A DNA stretch of 64,000 nt, taken from the NCBI GenBank assembly GCA_965249215.1, contig CBDFLN010000001.1, forward strand, positions 930,001 through 994,000, given 5' to 3'. A model generated the notes under the pieces. It was not told the origin of the DNA, ran no database searches, and worked only from the letters and a program-made list of their open reading frames with translations. Below, one piece after another: positions 44,887-53,218 of this stretch. Positions within the stretch are counted from its first letter, which is position 1. Each line of letters starts with the position of its first letter. Origin of the DNA: G963667675 sp965249215. GTDB lineage: Bacteria > Chloroflexota > Dehalococcoidia > Lucifugimonadales > UBA3495. The position numbers and the translations under genes are program-made.

Positions 44887-45201
44887 TTATGCGACGGAAA
44901 CGGCGGGAATCCTCTGGCAAATAGGTTTGACGACTTTATCCAAGACTTGCCCGACCGGTATAGTCCACTGGGCCTCGGTCGCGCTCTCATGAACTTCAAA
45001 TTTCCTTTCTGCGAAAACCTGTTGACGGGTGCCTACTTCCTCTAGAGAGCCGAGATGCACTGTCACGGCTTCTTGAAGGTTCGCCAGAGCCTCTTCGATA
45101 GTGTCGCCACAGGTGGCTGTTCCCAATTCAGGACAATGGGCTGCGAATTGACCATCCTCCTCGTCCGCCACCAAGGTTAGGATGATATAGCCTTCAGGCA
45201 C
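44887..45201 (-). CDS. hicB: HicB-type antitoxin
   Basis: A 104-residue partner of the adjacent hicA remnant. The HicB fold is seen in YIILTLVADEEDGQFAAHCPELGTATCGDTIEEALANLQEAV, a degraded RNase-H-like domain. There is no obvious C-terminal DNA-binding domain; the tail is short. It is transcribed just ahead of hicA, so the order is antitoxin then toxin. With the toxin broken, the antitoxin may persist as an orphan. Confidence 0.75.
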   Translation of the reverse strand: MPEGYIILTLVADEEDGQFAAHCPELGTATCGDTIEEALANLQEAVTVHLGSLEEVGTRQQVFAERKFEVHESATEAQWTIPVGQVLDKVVKPICQRIPAVSVA

Positions 45202-45553
45202 GGGATGCCCCCGTACACTCTCATTCAGATAGGATAGGCTTATTGTGTACTGCGACTGATAACCATGTCAATCGCCATTCCCGTCTTACTTCGGGCAGAC
45301 TCATGGCGGCCCGGTCATAGGCTCGGCGGAGCCCTTGCAAATATCCGCCAGTCCGGGGATGGGGACTTTTCCGGGCGTTCCTCGGAGCTAGCGCCGGTTA
45401 AAGCGAGGGAAATTGAAAGTCGTTAACCTGGGTCACTGCCCAAGTCGCCCCCTGCTTGACACCGCTTATCCCAGGGCATAGATTGCCTACGGTTGACCAT
45501 TGTTCCTTCCCCAATAAATAGCCCAAGTGTAATCGCTGCAAGAGGCGAAGCCC
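45202..45553. other. Intergenic region without recognised features
   Basis: 352 bases between hicB (minus) and the molybdenum hydroxylase gene (plus). No gene, clear promoter or terminator was recognised. Confidence 0.35.
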
Positions 45554-47902
45554 ATGGCTACTACGGTTGAACGGCAGGACGCGCCCTCGGGCAAGTATCG
45601 AGTGTTGGGCACCCGGCCCATTCGCCACGACGGCCTGGAAAAAGTGACCGGCGCCGCCAAGTACGGCGCGGACACCCAACTGGCGGGGATGCTGTACGGC
45701 AAGATCCTGCGCAGCCCCCACGCCCACGCCCGCATCCGGTCCATAGATACCAGCAAGGCTGAAGCCGTTCCTGGGGTCGCCGCGGTGGCGACGTCGTTGG
45801 AGTTCCCCTTGATCGACGCTCAGCCCATCGACTTCGCCGAGATGCTGAGCAATGCCCGTTTGATGGCCGAACATATCATGGCCAGAGACAAGGCGCTTTA
45901 CAAGGGCCATGCCGTGGCGGCGGTGGCGGCCGTAAACCCCCACATTGCCGAGCAGGCGGCCCGCTTGATTGAAGTGGACTACGAGGTCCTGCCCGCCGCG
46001 CTGACGCTGCACGACGCACTGAAAGACGACGCCCCAATCCTGCACGAAAACCTGACCACCCACTTCCGGTTGGAGCGGTTCGCCAGGGGACAGGACACGA
46101 GGGTCAAAGGGAACGTTGCCGGACACATTCAGCATAAGCTGGGCGACGTAGAGAAGGGGTTTGCCGAAGCCGACGTGATAGTGGAGCGGGAATTCGAGAC
46201 GGAGACGGTGCACCAGGGGTACATCGAACCCCACGCCTCCACGGCGGTCTGGTCGCCCGACGGCCGGCTGACTATTTGGACCTGCACCCAGGGCGCCTTC
46301 GGCATTCGCTCTGGCACGGCTGCCATCCTGGCCATCCCCGAGTCAGCGGTCAGGGTCATACCAACCGAAATCGGCGGCGGATTCGGCGGCAAGAATACCT
46401 GCTATTTGGAGCCGGTGGCGGCGGTGCTGTCCCGGAAGAGCGGCAGGCCGGTGAAGATTGTCATGGACCGCAAAGAGGTGTTCGAAGGCACCGGCCCCAC
46501 CTCGGCGACTTTCCAGCGTTGCAAGATAGGCGCGACCAAGGCCGGGAAGATCACCGCAGTGGAGCTGTACATGGCCTTCGAGGCCGGGGCATATCCGGGG
46601 TCCGCCGTGGGAGCCGCCGCCATGGCGGCCACCGGCCAGTACAACATCGAGAACCAGTTGATAAACGGCTACGACATAGTCTGCAACAAGCAGAAGGTCC
46701 AAGCCTACCGGGCTCCCGGCCAGCCTCAGGGTACATTCGCCGTGGAGCCGGTCATCGACGAACTGGCAGAGAAGTTGGGGATCGACCCCATGGAATTCCG
46801 GTTGATGAACGTAGCGCAAGAGGGCGACCGGATGCCAACGGGGGTCCCCCTTGCCCGGATCGGCATCAAGGAGATGGAAGAGGCGATGAAGTCCCATCCC
46901 CACTACAGCGCCCCTCTGGACAAGCCCAACCAGGGCCGGGGAGTGGCTGTGGGGTTCCGGCTGCAGGGAGGGCAGTCGTCCTCGGCGACAATCAACGTCA
47001 ACAGCGACGGGACCATCAACCTGATTACCGGCTCGGTGGACATAGGCGGCACCCGGACTGCGGTGGCCATGCAGGCCGCCGAAGTATTGGGCCTGCGGGC
47101 CGAGGAAGTTTCGCCGACAGTTGTTGACACCGACGCCATTGGCTACACCACCCCGACGTGGGGCAGCCGCATCACCTTCGACACGGGCCTGGCCGCCATC
47201 GCCGCCGCGGAGGACGTAAAACAGCAGATGTGCGCCCGGGCGGCCATGATTTGGGAGGTGCAGCCGGAGGACGTGGAGTTCCAGGACGGCGTCTTTGTCT
47301 GCACCAAAAACCCTGGAGACAGCATGAGTTTCAAAGAGCTGTCGGGGAGGCTGCTGCGCACCGGCGGCCCTATCACCTGCTCCGCGTCTTGCCCCAACAG
47401 CACCGGCATTGGGCCCGTCATCGCTGGGAACATCGTAGACGTGGAGGTGGACCCGGAGACCGGCAAGGTGGACGTCCTGCGCTGCACCACATTCCTGGAT
47501 GCGGGCACCGCGGTGCATCCCAGCTACGTGGAAGGCCAGATGCAGGGCGGCACTGTCCAGGGCATCGGCTGGGCCTTGAACGAAGAGTACGTCTACGCCG
47601 AAGACGGAACGATGCTCAACTCTAGCTTCCTGGACTACCGGATGCCCACCAGCCTGGACCTGCCGATGATCGAGACGGTGATGATCGAAGTGCCCAACCT
47701 CCGGCATCCCTTTGGGCTGAGGGGAGTGGGCGAAGCTCCCATCATTCCCCCGCTGGCGGCGTTGTCCAATGCGATCTACGACGCGGTGGGGGTGCGCCTG
47801 AGGAAGTTGCCCATGACCCCCGGCAGCATCCTGGAAGCCCTGGAGGAGAAGAGGGCTGAGCAGCAGTCCCAACCCTGGGCCAAGCCAGTGATTCAGGTAT
47901 GA
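45554..47902 (+). CDS. Xanthine dehydrogenase/CO dehydrogenase-type molybdopterin large subunit
   Basis: A 782-residue molybdenum hydroxylase large subunit (aldehyde oxidase/xanthine dehydrogenase family). It begins with the a/b hammerhead (PIRHDGLEKVTGAAKYGADTQLAGMLYGKILRSPHAHARI). The cofactor-binding segments IGGGFGGKN, QAYRAPGQPQGTFAVE and VDIGGTRTAVAMQAAE follow, and the catalytic Glu is in the C-terminal GVGEAPIIPP. The active-site loop has AYRAPG, not the AYRCSFR of CO dehydrogenase, so it probably hydroxylates an organic substrate. No Fe-S or FAD subunit gene is adjacent. A small membrane protein gene overlaps its stop. Confidence 0.85.
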   Translation: MATTVERQDAPSGKYRVLGTRPIRHDGLEKVTGAAKYGADTQLAGMLYGKILRSPHAHARIRSIDTSKAEAVPGVAAVATSLEFPLIDAQPIDFAEMLSNARLMAEHIMARDKALYKGHAVAAVAAVNPHIAEQAARLIEVDYEVLPAALTLHDALKDDAPILHENLTTHFRLERFARGQDTRVKGNVAGHIQHKLGDVEKGFAEADVIVEREFETETVHQGYIEPHASTAVWSPDGRLTIWTCTQGAFGIRSGTAAILAIPESAVRVIPTEIGGGFGGKNTCYLEPVAAVLSRKSGRPVKIVMDRKEVFEGTGPTSATFQRCKIGATKAGKITAVELYMAFEAGAYPGSAVGAAAMAATGQYNIENQLINGYDIVCNKQKVQAYRAPGQPQGTFAVEPVIDELAEKLGIDPMEFRLMNVAQEGDRMPTGVPLARIGIKEMEEAMKSHPHYSAPLDKPNQGRGVAVGFRLQGGQSSSATINVNSDGTINLITGSVDIGGTRTAVAMQAAEVLGLRAEEVSPTVVDTDAIGYTTPTWGSRITFDTGLAAIAAAEDVKQQMCARAAMIWEVQPEDVEFQDGVFVCTKNPGDSMSFKELSGRLLRTGGPITCSASCPNSTGIGPVIAGNIVDVEVDPETGKVDVLRCTTFLDAGTAVHPSYVEGQMQGGTVQGIGWALNEEYVYAEDGTMLNSSFLDYRMPTSLDLPMIETVMIEVPNLRHPFGLRGVGEAPIIPPLAALSNAIYDAVGVRLRKLPMTPGSILEALEEKRAEQQSQPWAKPVIQV

Positions 47903-48297
47903 AATACGTGCGGATCCCTATGTTGGCGCTGGCCATCGTGCAGGCGGTCTTCGCCGGGCTCACTGCCATGGTGGGGCTGTTTGCCGACGGAGGCGACGTG
48001 TGGGAACGGCTGGTGATCGTGGTGTTGCATCCGCTAGCCGCCGCCGGCTTACTATTCCTGGTGCTGTCCCAGCGGTCCACCGCGGCTGTGGCGCTCGCGA
48101 TAGCTGCAGTGTTGCTGGCGACGGTGGTCGTCGACTTGTCCCTTGCGCTGGCCATTGCCCGCGGCGCGGTCAAGGGGGACTGGGGGCTCCCGGTGGCCTT
48201 TGCCGTCATACCGGCGCTGGGGGTTGTCTACGCGCTGGCGCTTGCCAGAAGGCTCCAGCGGACGGGCCCGCCATCACCTCCCGCCGAAGAACCCTAG
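47899..48297 (+). CDS. Small four-helix membrane protein
   Basis: 132 residues with four hydrophobic segments (about 3-25, 36-56, 62-85, 92-117) and a short Pro-rich tail. The start overlaps the stop of the molybdenum hydroxylase gene (ATGA), so the two are co-translated. I do not recognise the family. The coupling suggests a role with that enzyme, for instance membrane association, but nothing in the sequence proves it. Confidence 0.6.
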   Translation: MKYVRIPMLALAIVQAVFAGLTAMVGLFADGGDVWERLVIVVLHPLAAAGLLFLVLSQRSTAAVALAIAAVLLATVVVDLSLALAIARGAVKGDWGLPVAFAVIPALGVVYALALARRLQRTGPPSPPAEEP

Positions 48298-48360
48298 TCC
48301 TAACAGGGAAGGCCCCTGAAGCGGGACTGGGCGGAGCATCGAATGTGGATTTGGACAATG

Positions 48361-48386
48361 AAAAAGCCGCCCCCAAGGGCGGCTGG
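48361..48386 (-). terminator. Terminator downstream of the tRNA-Arg remnant
   Basis: Read on the minus strand, AGCCGCCC pairs with GGGCGGCT around a short loop, followed by TTTTT. It lies about 35 bases past the CCA end of the tRNA-Arg 3' half, as expected for the original tRNA gene's terminator. Confidence 0.75.
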
Positions 48387-48419
48387 GCACGCTCAATCTG
48401 AGCCTATTCGCGCCTGAAG

Positions 48420-48464
48420 TGGCGTCCCAGGCAGGATTCGAACCCGCGACCCGCTGCTTAGAAG
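48420..48464 (-). other. 3' half of tRNA-Arg(UCU): attachment-site remnant
   Basis: Read on the minus strand the segment runs from the anticodon loop (CTTCTAA) through GCAGC, the T-arm GCGGG-TTCGAAT-CCTGC and acceptor strand CTGGGAC, to G-CCA. The upstream bases do not pair as the 5' anticodon stem should, and no GTCCCAG 5' acceptor strand is found nearby, so only the 3' half is present. This is what an element integrating at a tRNA 3' end leaves at its far side. The 3' end points left, so the chromosome is to the left and the element to the right. Confidence 0.75.
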
Positions 48465-48586
48465 GTCACATCCTGTGGAACCCTTGCCTGATGGGCATTT
48501 CAGATACGAATATTTGTGGGAAGTCGCCGATATTCGCCGCTAGGCAGCGTTTCGGTTCCAGTTGACCTCCGTCACTTGCTTGCCTA

Positions 48587-48615
48587 ATTATACACCCTTG
48601 CCCTGTGGGCAAGCA
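48587..48615 (-). promoter_or_regulatory. Promoter-like site matching the one upstream of ccdA
   Basis: On the minus strand, TATAAT (48587-48592) with a 17-base spacer and TGCTTG. The surrounding 37 bases closely match 31844-31880. A 7-bp hairpin CTTGCCC/GGGCAAG overlaps the spacer. A transcript from here would run through the tRNA-Arg remnant to the terminator at 48361. Confidence 0.35.
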
Positions 48616-48649
48616 CCGACAGCGAAAGACAGGGGAACAACGTCAGCCG

Positions 48650-48824
48650 AACCATCCTAAACAGCAAGACCGGGTAGAGCCGGCTTGCTTGATGGTGGGT
48701 TCGAGTCCTCTTAGGTGGGCCTAAGTGGACGGTAGACAGAACTGTCTTCGAGATGTGGTTGGGGGCTCTGTGATCCTTGGCACCGCGGTCCTCACGGGGA
48801 GTTCGAGCCTCTCCAAGTGGGCCG
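48650..48824 (+). other. Two degenerate tRNA-like sequences
   Basis: Two B-box-like T-arm segments lie on the plus strand about 100 bases apart: GGGTTCGAGTCCTC at about 48698 and GAGTTCGAGCCTCTCC at about 48800. Each is followed by GTGGGCC. The first has an upstream GGTAGAGC like a D-loop, but the anticodon arm is too short. The second has a foldable T-arm and a leader resembling a long-variable-arm tRNA. Neither gives a convincing cloverleaf. Confidence 0.3.
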
Positions 48825-49034
48825 GCGGAAGAGTGTTTCGGGTATCCGTAGTAACTCGCTGACGGCATACCCTACACCTCACCGAGTTGGCGGAGGCAAC
48901 CGTGTTCGGCGGCGTCCCCGCCGTGGAGCGCGACCTGTACTGGGCGCCGATGACCCTCGGCGAGATCAGGAGACAGGCGCGGTAGAGACCCGCTGCGCAC
49001 CGCAGCCCCACAAAAAACAAGGGAAGGAGCAACC

Positions 49035-49530
49035 ATGCCTGACGAAGCCGGAACGGAAGCAACCCGATCGGATGCCCCGAGCGCGGACGAGAGTCTCTTC
49101 GGCGATGCGGCGGACGACACGGATGTCGCGGTTGCCGATGCGCAGGACGCCAACGAGGCGACCGAACAGGACCCGCAGGGTCCCGATGGCGCCGGGGAAG
49201 GCCGTCGGAGACGAGGCCGGTGCGGCGGAGGACCTGAAGGTCGTCGTGTCCATCAAGGGAGGCAGGGCCACCATTGGGGTGCAACAGCCCTCCTCGGATC
49301 CGCACATCGAGACGTTCGACGACGGGGACCTGTCCGGGCTGGCCCACGAGGTCCCGGCGGTCATCGCACGGGCGAGGGCCAAGTGGGAGGACGAACCCAA
49401 GTACCCGGCGCACGAGAGACCCGCTCCCCCGGCTAGGCGACAGCCCCAGCGTGGGCAACGGGAGGCGCAGTCAGGGGCCACTGAAGGCTGGGCAGACCAG
49501 CAGCAACCAGAGACGCTGAGGTTGTTCTAA
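49035..49530 (+). pseudogene. Hypothetical protein, probably frameshifted
   Basis: An ATG at 49035 with GGAAGGAGC upstream opens an acidic frame (DESLFGDAADDTDVAVADAQD). At about 49190-49205 the plausible coding moves to the next frame, which continues DEAGAAEDLKVVVSIKGGRATIGVQQP, AKWEDEPKYPAHERP and a Gln/Pro-rich tail ending ETLRLF. In the first frame the same region becomes Arg/Gly-rich and atypical. The joined product would have about 165 residues. I do not recognise the family. Alternatively the second frame starts at its own ATG at 49186 (114 residues). Confidence 0.45.
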
Positions 49531-50021
49531 GAGCCGCAGCCGCAAAGCCTAGGCCGCGTCCCTGCCCTCATCGAGTGGACTGTGGAACATGAGCGGGAGG
49601 TCGATCTGGTCGGCGCGGGACGCTGACCGCAAGAGTAAGGGGGGGAGGCTATCGCTGCAAATACGATGGCCTCCCATGCCGGAGGGCCATAGTCGAAGAG
49701 TTGTGATCCCGGATTGCGGCGGATGCCTCGGTTTCGCCCCTAGCCGAGCCTGGGGCCTCGGTTTCCCGGCAATCGTGGCGGGCGGAACCCTGGCGGTGGC
49801 CGGTGCGGTTTCATCGGGCTGGGCCGCAACTTGGTTCCGTTTGCTTTTAGCTAGTATACCCCAGGCGTGTCTGAAAACATGCGAAGTGGTACCCATGTTG
49901 CCGTCCACGTCGGCAAATTAGGGGACCAAAGGTAGAATAATGGTTTGCCGTACCGAGCCTGGCTGGAAACTAATCAACCTGACCAATGTCGCGTCCGGCT
50001 AGGCTGGAAAATTATTGTGCT
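49531..50021. other. Intergenic region without recognised features
   Basis: About 490 bases. Short frames on both strands lack recognisable domains or good ribosome sites. Nothing else is seen. Confidence 0.35.
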
Positions 50022-50046
50022 TGGCGACCCGGAGCGGATTCGAACT
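50022..50046 (-). other. Short tRNA 3'-end remnant
   Basis: On the minus strand, TTCGAATCCGCTCCGGGTCG followed by CCA is the T-loop, T-stem 3' strand, acceptor 3' strand, discriminator and CCA of a tRNA. The 5' T-stem strand (GGTAG) does not pair, so the match ends there. Its orientation is the same as the tRNA-Arg remnant, so it may be a second, nested attachment site with the element to the right. It abuts the Rieske gene stop. Confidence 0.5.
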
Positions 50047-50050
50047 ACCA

Positions 50051-50374
50051 CTAGCTTTTAGCAGGCCCCACCAAAATATCTTTCCCTGCAACCCGCACTT
50101 CGTGAGCCGGAACACACCGCTGAGCTGGCGGATTTAATACTTCGCCGGTAACTACGTTGAATTTTGCCCCGTGAAGAGGACACTGGACTTGCTCCCCATC
50201 AAGGTCGCCATCTGAGAGGGTTCCTCCCCTATGGGTACAAGTATCACCAATGACGTAGAAATTCCCATCGACGTTGGCCAACAGCACTGCTTCCTGGCCC
50301 AACAGAACCGATTTCATTTCCCCAGGGGAGAGCTCGCCGGTTTCGGCAACCTTTTCAAATCCTGACTCAGCCAT
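50051..50374 (-). CDS. Rieske [2Fe-2S] ferredoxin-type protein
   Basis: A 107-residue Rieske protein. The cluster ligands are C-x-H in CTHRGGTLSDG and C-x2-H in CPLHGAKFNV, separated as in soluble Rieske ferredoxins of the NirD/biphenyl-dioxygenase type. There is no membrane anchor or signal, so it is cytoplasmic. It could carry electrons to an oxygenase, but none is encoded near. The gene ends five bases from a tRNA 3' remnant. Confidence 0.88.
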   Translation of the reverse strand: MAESGFEKVAETGELSPGEMKSVLLGQEAVLLANVDGNFYVIGDTCTHRGGTLSDGDLDGEQVQCPLHGAKFNVVTGEVLNPPAQRCVPAHEVRVAGKDILVGPAKS

Positions 50375-50498
50375 AACTTGACCACCTCCGAGAATATTGG
50401 GCCGTATTATTGATGCGAATTGGTCGAGGCAGCGAGGTGACCCAATCCCCTGAAACTAGTAGCCAGCTAAATACAACACGAAGATACGCGCAACCTAT

Positions 50499-50882
50499 TT
50501 AGCCAGAGTCTGCTCTCACACTCTCGATTATTTTGGACAGATCTCGATTGAACTCTCCCTTGTTCAGCACAAGGTCGCAACCTAGATTCCTGGCCCGTTC
50601 CAACATGGCAACGTTTTCGTGGGGACCGAACGCTACTACTTTAACTCCTCCCGCTTCCTGGTGATCGATATTTTCTAAGACGTTGCTCCATATCGATTGG
50701 TCTCCCTCAAGGTCGACCAGAATCAAAGCGGGTCGACGACTTGCGTAGTGGTCCCAGAAGATTGATTCCGTGTTAGCCCGTTGCACTTCGTAACCGAGTG
50801 GTTCAGCCAGGGCCTCAACTTTACCCAGAAAGAAAAGGTTTTGCCCAACTAGGAGAACAGTCCCTCTGTCCGAATCCAGCAA
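50499..50882 (-). CDS. Response-regulator receiver-like protein, degenerate
   Basis: 127 residues with a CheY-like fold: VLLVGQNLFFLGKVEALAEPLGYEV, ALILVDLEGD with a candidate phospho-acceptor Asp, VKVVAFGPHENVAMLERARNLGCDLVLNKGEF with the Lys. The acidic pair usual after the first strand is missing (LVGQN). Phosphorylation may therefore be lost or altered. There is no output domain. No histidine kinase gene is nearby. Confidence 0.65.
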   Translation of the reverse strand: MLDSDRGTVLLVGQNLFFLGKVEALAEPLGYEVQRANTESIFWDHYASRRPALILVDLEGDQSIWSNVLENIDHQEAGGVKVVAFGPHENVAMLERARNLGCDLVLNKGEFNRDLSKIIESVRADSG

Positions 50883-51301
50883 TTAGCCCCCTTCAGGTGC
50901 TGCCTCAGCAATGATAGCTGCTAGGGCTGCGGCGAGGTCACTAATTTTCCTCGTCTCGGGCCACACGGACCGCTACCGGTCCCAGGTGCTGATGCCAATG
51001 GAATGTTCCTTTAGTAGCATCGTTATCGCGGGATGTGGCTATTATACAACCGACATTCCCCAGATCGAACCACCTTTCCTGGATATAGCTCCCGCAGGGA
51101 TGCTGCCAACTATAATCTCGCATTCCAAGGGCGTCAAATGCGTCCTGATTCGCTCAAATTCCTCCTTTCATGGACCAACCACCGTCCTGCCAAGCGTAAA
51201 ATCTCCAAACCGCTTGTCTACGACCAAGTCTCTTCCTTGGGAAGCCCTTTTGCCCTGTACGACCCGGTAACCGTAATCAATCCCGACGCTCCTAAAGTGG
51301 A
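50883..51301. other. Intergenic region without recognised features
   Basis: About 420 bases between the receiver-like gene and the IS1380 element. The frames present lack family similarity. Nothing else was recognised. Confidence 0.35.
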
Positions 51302-52633
51302 CTAGCCAGGAGCCAGCCTAAGCCGACCAATTCGTTCCAGTATCCCGCCTAGCATTTCCCGGCTCACGAGCACCTCAGCAAGCTGAAACACCAGCCTTCT
51401 GGCATGGCGCACCAACCGCCCTCCAGTCTTGATCATCCTGGTTTGAAGGCTAGTCAGCGACCAGTGTTTCATCTCCTCCGGCACGGCCAGCCTTCTCAAG
51501 AAGTTGCCCAGGTTGTAAGCCATTACGAACAGTCCCAGCCTCACCTGGTTGGCCACGAACTTGTGGCAGGACAACCTGGTCCAGTTCAGGGCGTACTTGC
51601 CTTCTTTGATCCATTGCTCCGCCGTGCCCCGGCCATTGTAAAAGCGGACTATCCCTATAGTTGGATAGGTCAGATTGGTGACTATGAAGCCCACTCTGGG
51701 GAACAGCTCTCCCTGGTGCCACTCCACCTTGGCCACCATTCTTCGGGATACATTCCAACTCTGGGCCTGGTAGACGAAGTCATGATAGGAGACGATGGGC
51801 TTCGGGGAAGGCCACTCCGTAGGCCGTACCAGCAAGTGCGCTATCTCCCGCTGCAACACCTGATTGGACCGCAGCCTGATGGCATAGCCGATGCTTCTCG
51901 CTTCCAGGTATTCGTATATCTCCGGCTTGGCAAAGGCGGCGTCAGCACGAAACAGCAGCCTGACTGCTGCTATCAAGTAACGCTCCACCACCGGATCGAG
52001 GACTTCTTGCCAATCATCGGCACTGTGGACGTTGCCTGACCGTAGCTTCGCTGCTTCACAATCCCCGAACTGGTTGAACAGAAAGAGAGGGTGATAACAG
52101 ACACACTCGAAGTGGCCGTTGTAGGCTGCTCCCTCCTGCTGGCCGTGCACTGGACTCTCGGAACTGTCCATATCCAGGATCACTCGCCGGTGTGGAGTAT
52201 GAACCATGGCACCCTCCACCCATTGGGAATTCATCCGAGCCAGCCCCTTCAGGTTCTTCTCCTCGGTCAAGGTCTCCGTCTCAAACCGCCCCATCTCGCT
52301 GGTGCTGGCAGCCTTGCGTTCCGAGCCCTGCCATCCCACGACTACTCGCATGGCGGGGTCGTAGGCTAAACGGTCGGCATCGTTGGTGTCGTCGTAGCCA
52401 GCCAGGCGACTGAAGATAGACTGGCGCAGCAGAGGAACCAGGTGGTGGAGGATATTGCGACCAGTGCGGCGGTCCTGGAGGTAGTCCTCAGCGATTTCGG
52501 TAAGGCCCAAGGCATCATCAAACTCTCGAAAAGCAAGAAGACCAGCGTCTGAGGTGATGGTTGAGCCGTGGAATTCCAGGCGGATTTTGGGGTTGAATTG
52601 GAGCCGGAGAGGGGCCTTTTCGCCGTCACCCAT
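51302..52633 (-). CDS. IS1380 family transposase, copy 1
   Basis: A 443-residue DDE transposase of the IS1380 type. The N-terminal FHGSTITSDAGLLAFREFDDALGLTE, the ILDMDSSESPVHGQQEGAAYNGHF segment with catalytic Asp residues, LFRADAAFAKPEIYEYL, and the late FYNGRGTAEQWIKEGKYALNW with the catalytic Glu all match. The frame is intact. It is similar to the second copy at 61796-63127 (roughly three quarters identical by eye) and nearly identical to the fragment at 63391-63597. Confidence 0.92.
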   Translation of the reverse strand: MGDGEKAPLRLQFNPKIRLEFHGSTITSDAGLLAFREFDDALGLTEIAEDYLQDRRTGRNILHHLVPLLRQSIFSRLAGYDDTNDADRLAYDPAMRVVVGWQGSERKAASTSEMGRFETETLTEEKNLKGLARMNSQWVEGAMVHTPHRRVILDMDSSESPVHGQQEGAAYNGHFECVCYHPLFLFNQFGDCEAAKLRSGNVHSADDWQEVLDPVVERYLIAAVRLLFRADAAFAKPEIYEYLEARSIGYAIRLRSNQVLQREIAHLLVRPTEWPSPKPIVSYHDFVYQAQSWNVSRRMVAKVEWHQGELFPRVGFIVTNLTYPTIGIVRFYNGRGTAEQWIKEGKYALNWTRLSCHKFVANQVRLGLFVMAYNLGNFLRRLAVPEEMKHWSLTSLQTRMIKTGGRLVRHARRLVFQLAEVLVSREMLGGILERIGRLRLAPG

Positions 52634-52682
52634 GGGGTGCCTCCAGGATGCTTACGCTACCTATATAAAACTCGCCAGGCTA
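51303..52682 (-). mobile_element. IS1380-family insertion sequence, copy 1
   Basis: The element holding the transposase above. Its proposed ends are short imperfect inverted repeats, TAGCCAGGAGCC at 51303 and TAGCCTGGCGAG read inward from 52682, giving about 1.38 kb. No clear target-site duplication is seen. Boundaries are approximate. Confidence 0.6.
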
Positions 52683-52726
52683 TCTTCTTCTGTTTAGGCA
52701 TGGCATCCCTCCCCATTTGTGAAGCC

Positions 52727-53218
52727 TTAACGTTTTGATACTCCAGCCAAACTATCACGGACCTCTCGGAGGGCGGTAAAAGTCTCGATTTTATCTTGGT
52801 TAGCCTTTGAGGTATTGGTGTATAGAAGGAAGTACCTAGGCCCACGAGCTTCGGCAATCTGGTCTGTTATGCGGTCTAACTTGTTCACAAGCATTCTCAA
52901 GATGTCTTTTAAAGCTGCGTTGTGCCGTAAGGATGCCCTCTTCTTACCCTTCCCATGAGTCAGTCCACGCACCCAGACGACACTTATATTGGCGGCGGAC
53001 AATAGACTCTCGTGTTCTGTCCTGGAGCGGTCGTCCTTCGTAATCCAAGCTTGGTTACACCGTCCCATCTCCGGTATGAGATACTCGTCTGATGTCCCTT
53101 TATCAGCGATAACTATTGGGAAACCAACTGCTTTGAGCGCTTCGCCTATTATAGGCGGTAAGCTTTCATCGTAGCAGTAAGAAACTTGTCTACGCTGCGA
53201 GTTGATTCTCCCAGGCAA
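52727..53218 (-). CDS. PIN-like (DUF5615-type) toxin, VapC45-like
   Basis: 163 residues beginning after a basic stretch with YCYDESLPPIIGEALKAVGF, the metal-binding start of the PIN-like family. It continues with AWITKDDRSR and ISVVWVRGLTHGKGKKRASLRHNAALKDILRML. The acidic residues D-E near the start and D-D in ITKDD are the likely nuclease site. It overlaps the end of the upstream DUF433 gene by 29 bases, as in VapB45/VapC45-type pairs. RNA cleavage is the expected activity. Confidence 0.68.
   Translation of the reverse strand: MPGRINSQRRQVSYCYDESLPPIIGEALKAVGFPIVIADKGTSDEYLIPEMGRCNQAWITKDDRSRTEHESLLSAANISVVWVRGLTHGKGKKRASLRHNAALKDILRMLVNKLDRITDQIAEARGPRYFLLYTNTSKANQDKIETFTALREVRDSLAGVSKR

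Larger units (their letters stand above)
48298..49034. other. Boundary region between core chromosome and accessory DNA
   Basis: The region holds, in order, a minus-strand terminator (48361-48386), the tRNA-Arg 3' half (48420-48464), a minus-strand promoter-like site (48587-48615) and degenerate tRNA-like sequences (48650-48824). A short frame ending PMTLGEIRRQAR at about 48985 could be a remnant. No integrase gene is visible. Confidence 0.45.

Noticed and set aside
46343..47872. A 509-codon minus-strand open frame antisense to the molybdenum hydroxylase gene
   Set aside because: Composition is typical of a GC-rich antisense shadow, and the sense frame matches its family throughout.
48465..48600. 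An intron-containing tRNA-Arg upstream of the 3' half
   Set aside because: No matching 5' acceptor strand or D-arm was found on the minus strand before the fragment, so an attachment-site remnant fits better.
49589..49921. A 110-codon plus-strand frame with a short hydrophobic part
   Set aside because: No good ribosome site and no family resemblance; composition is unlike the neighbouring genes.
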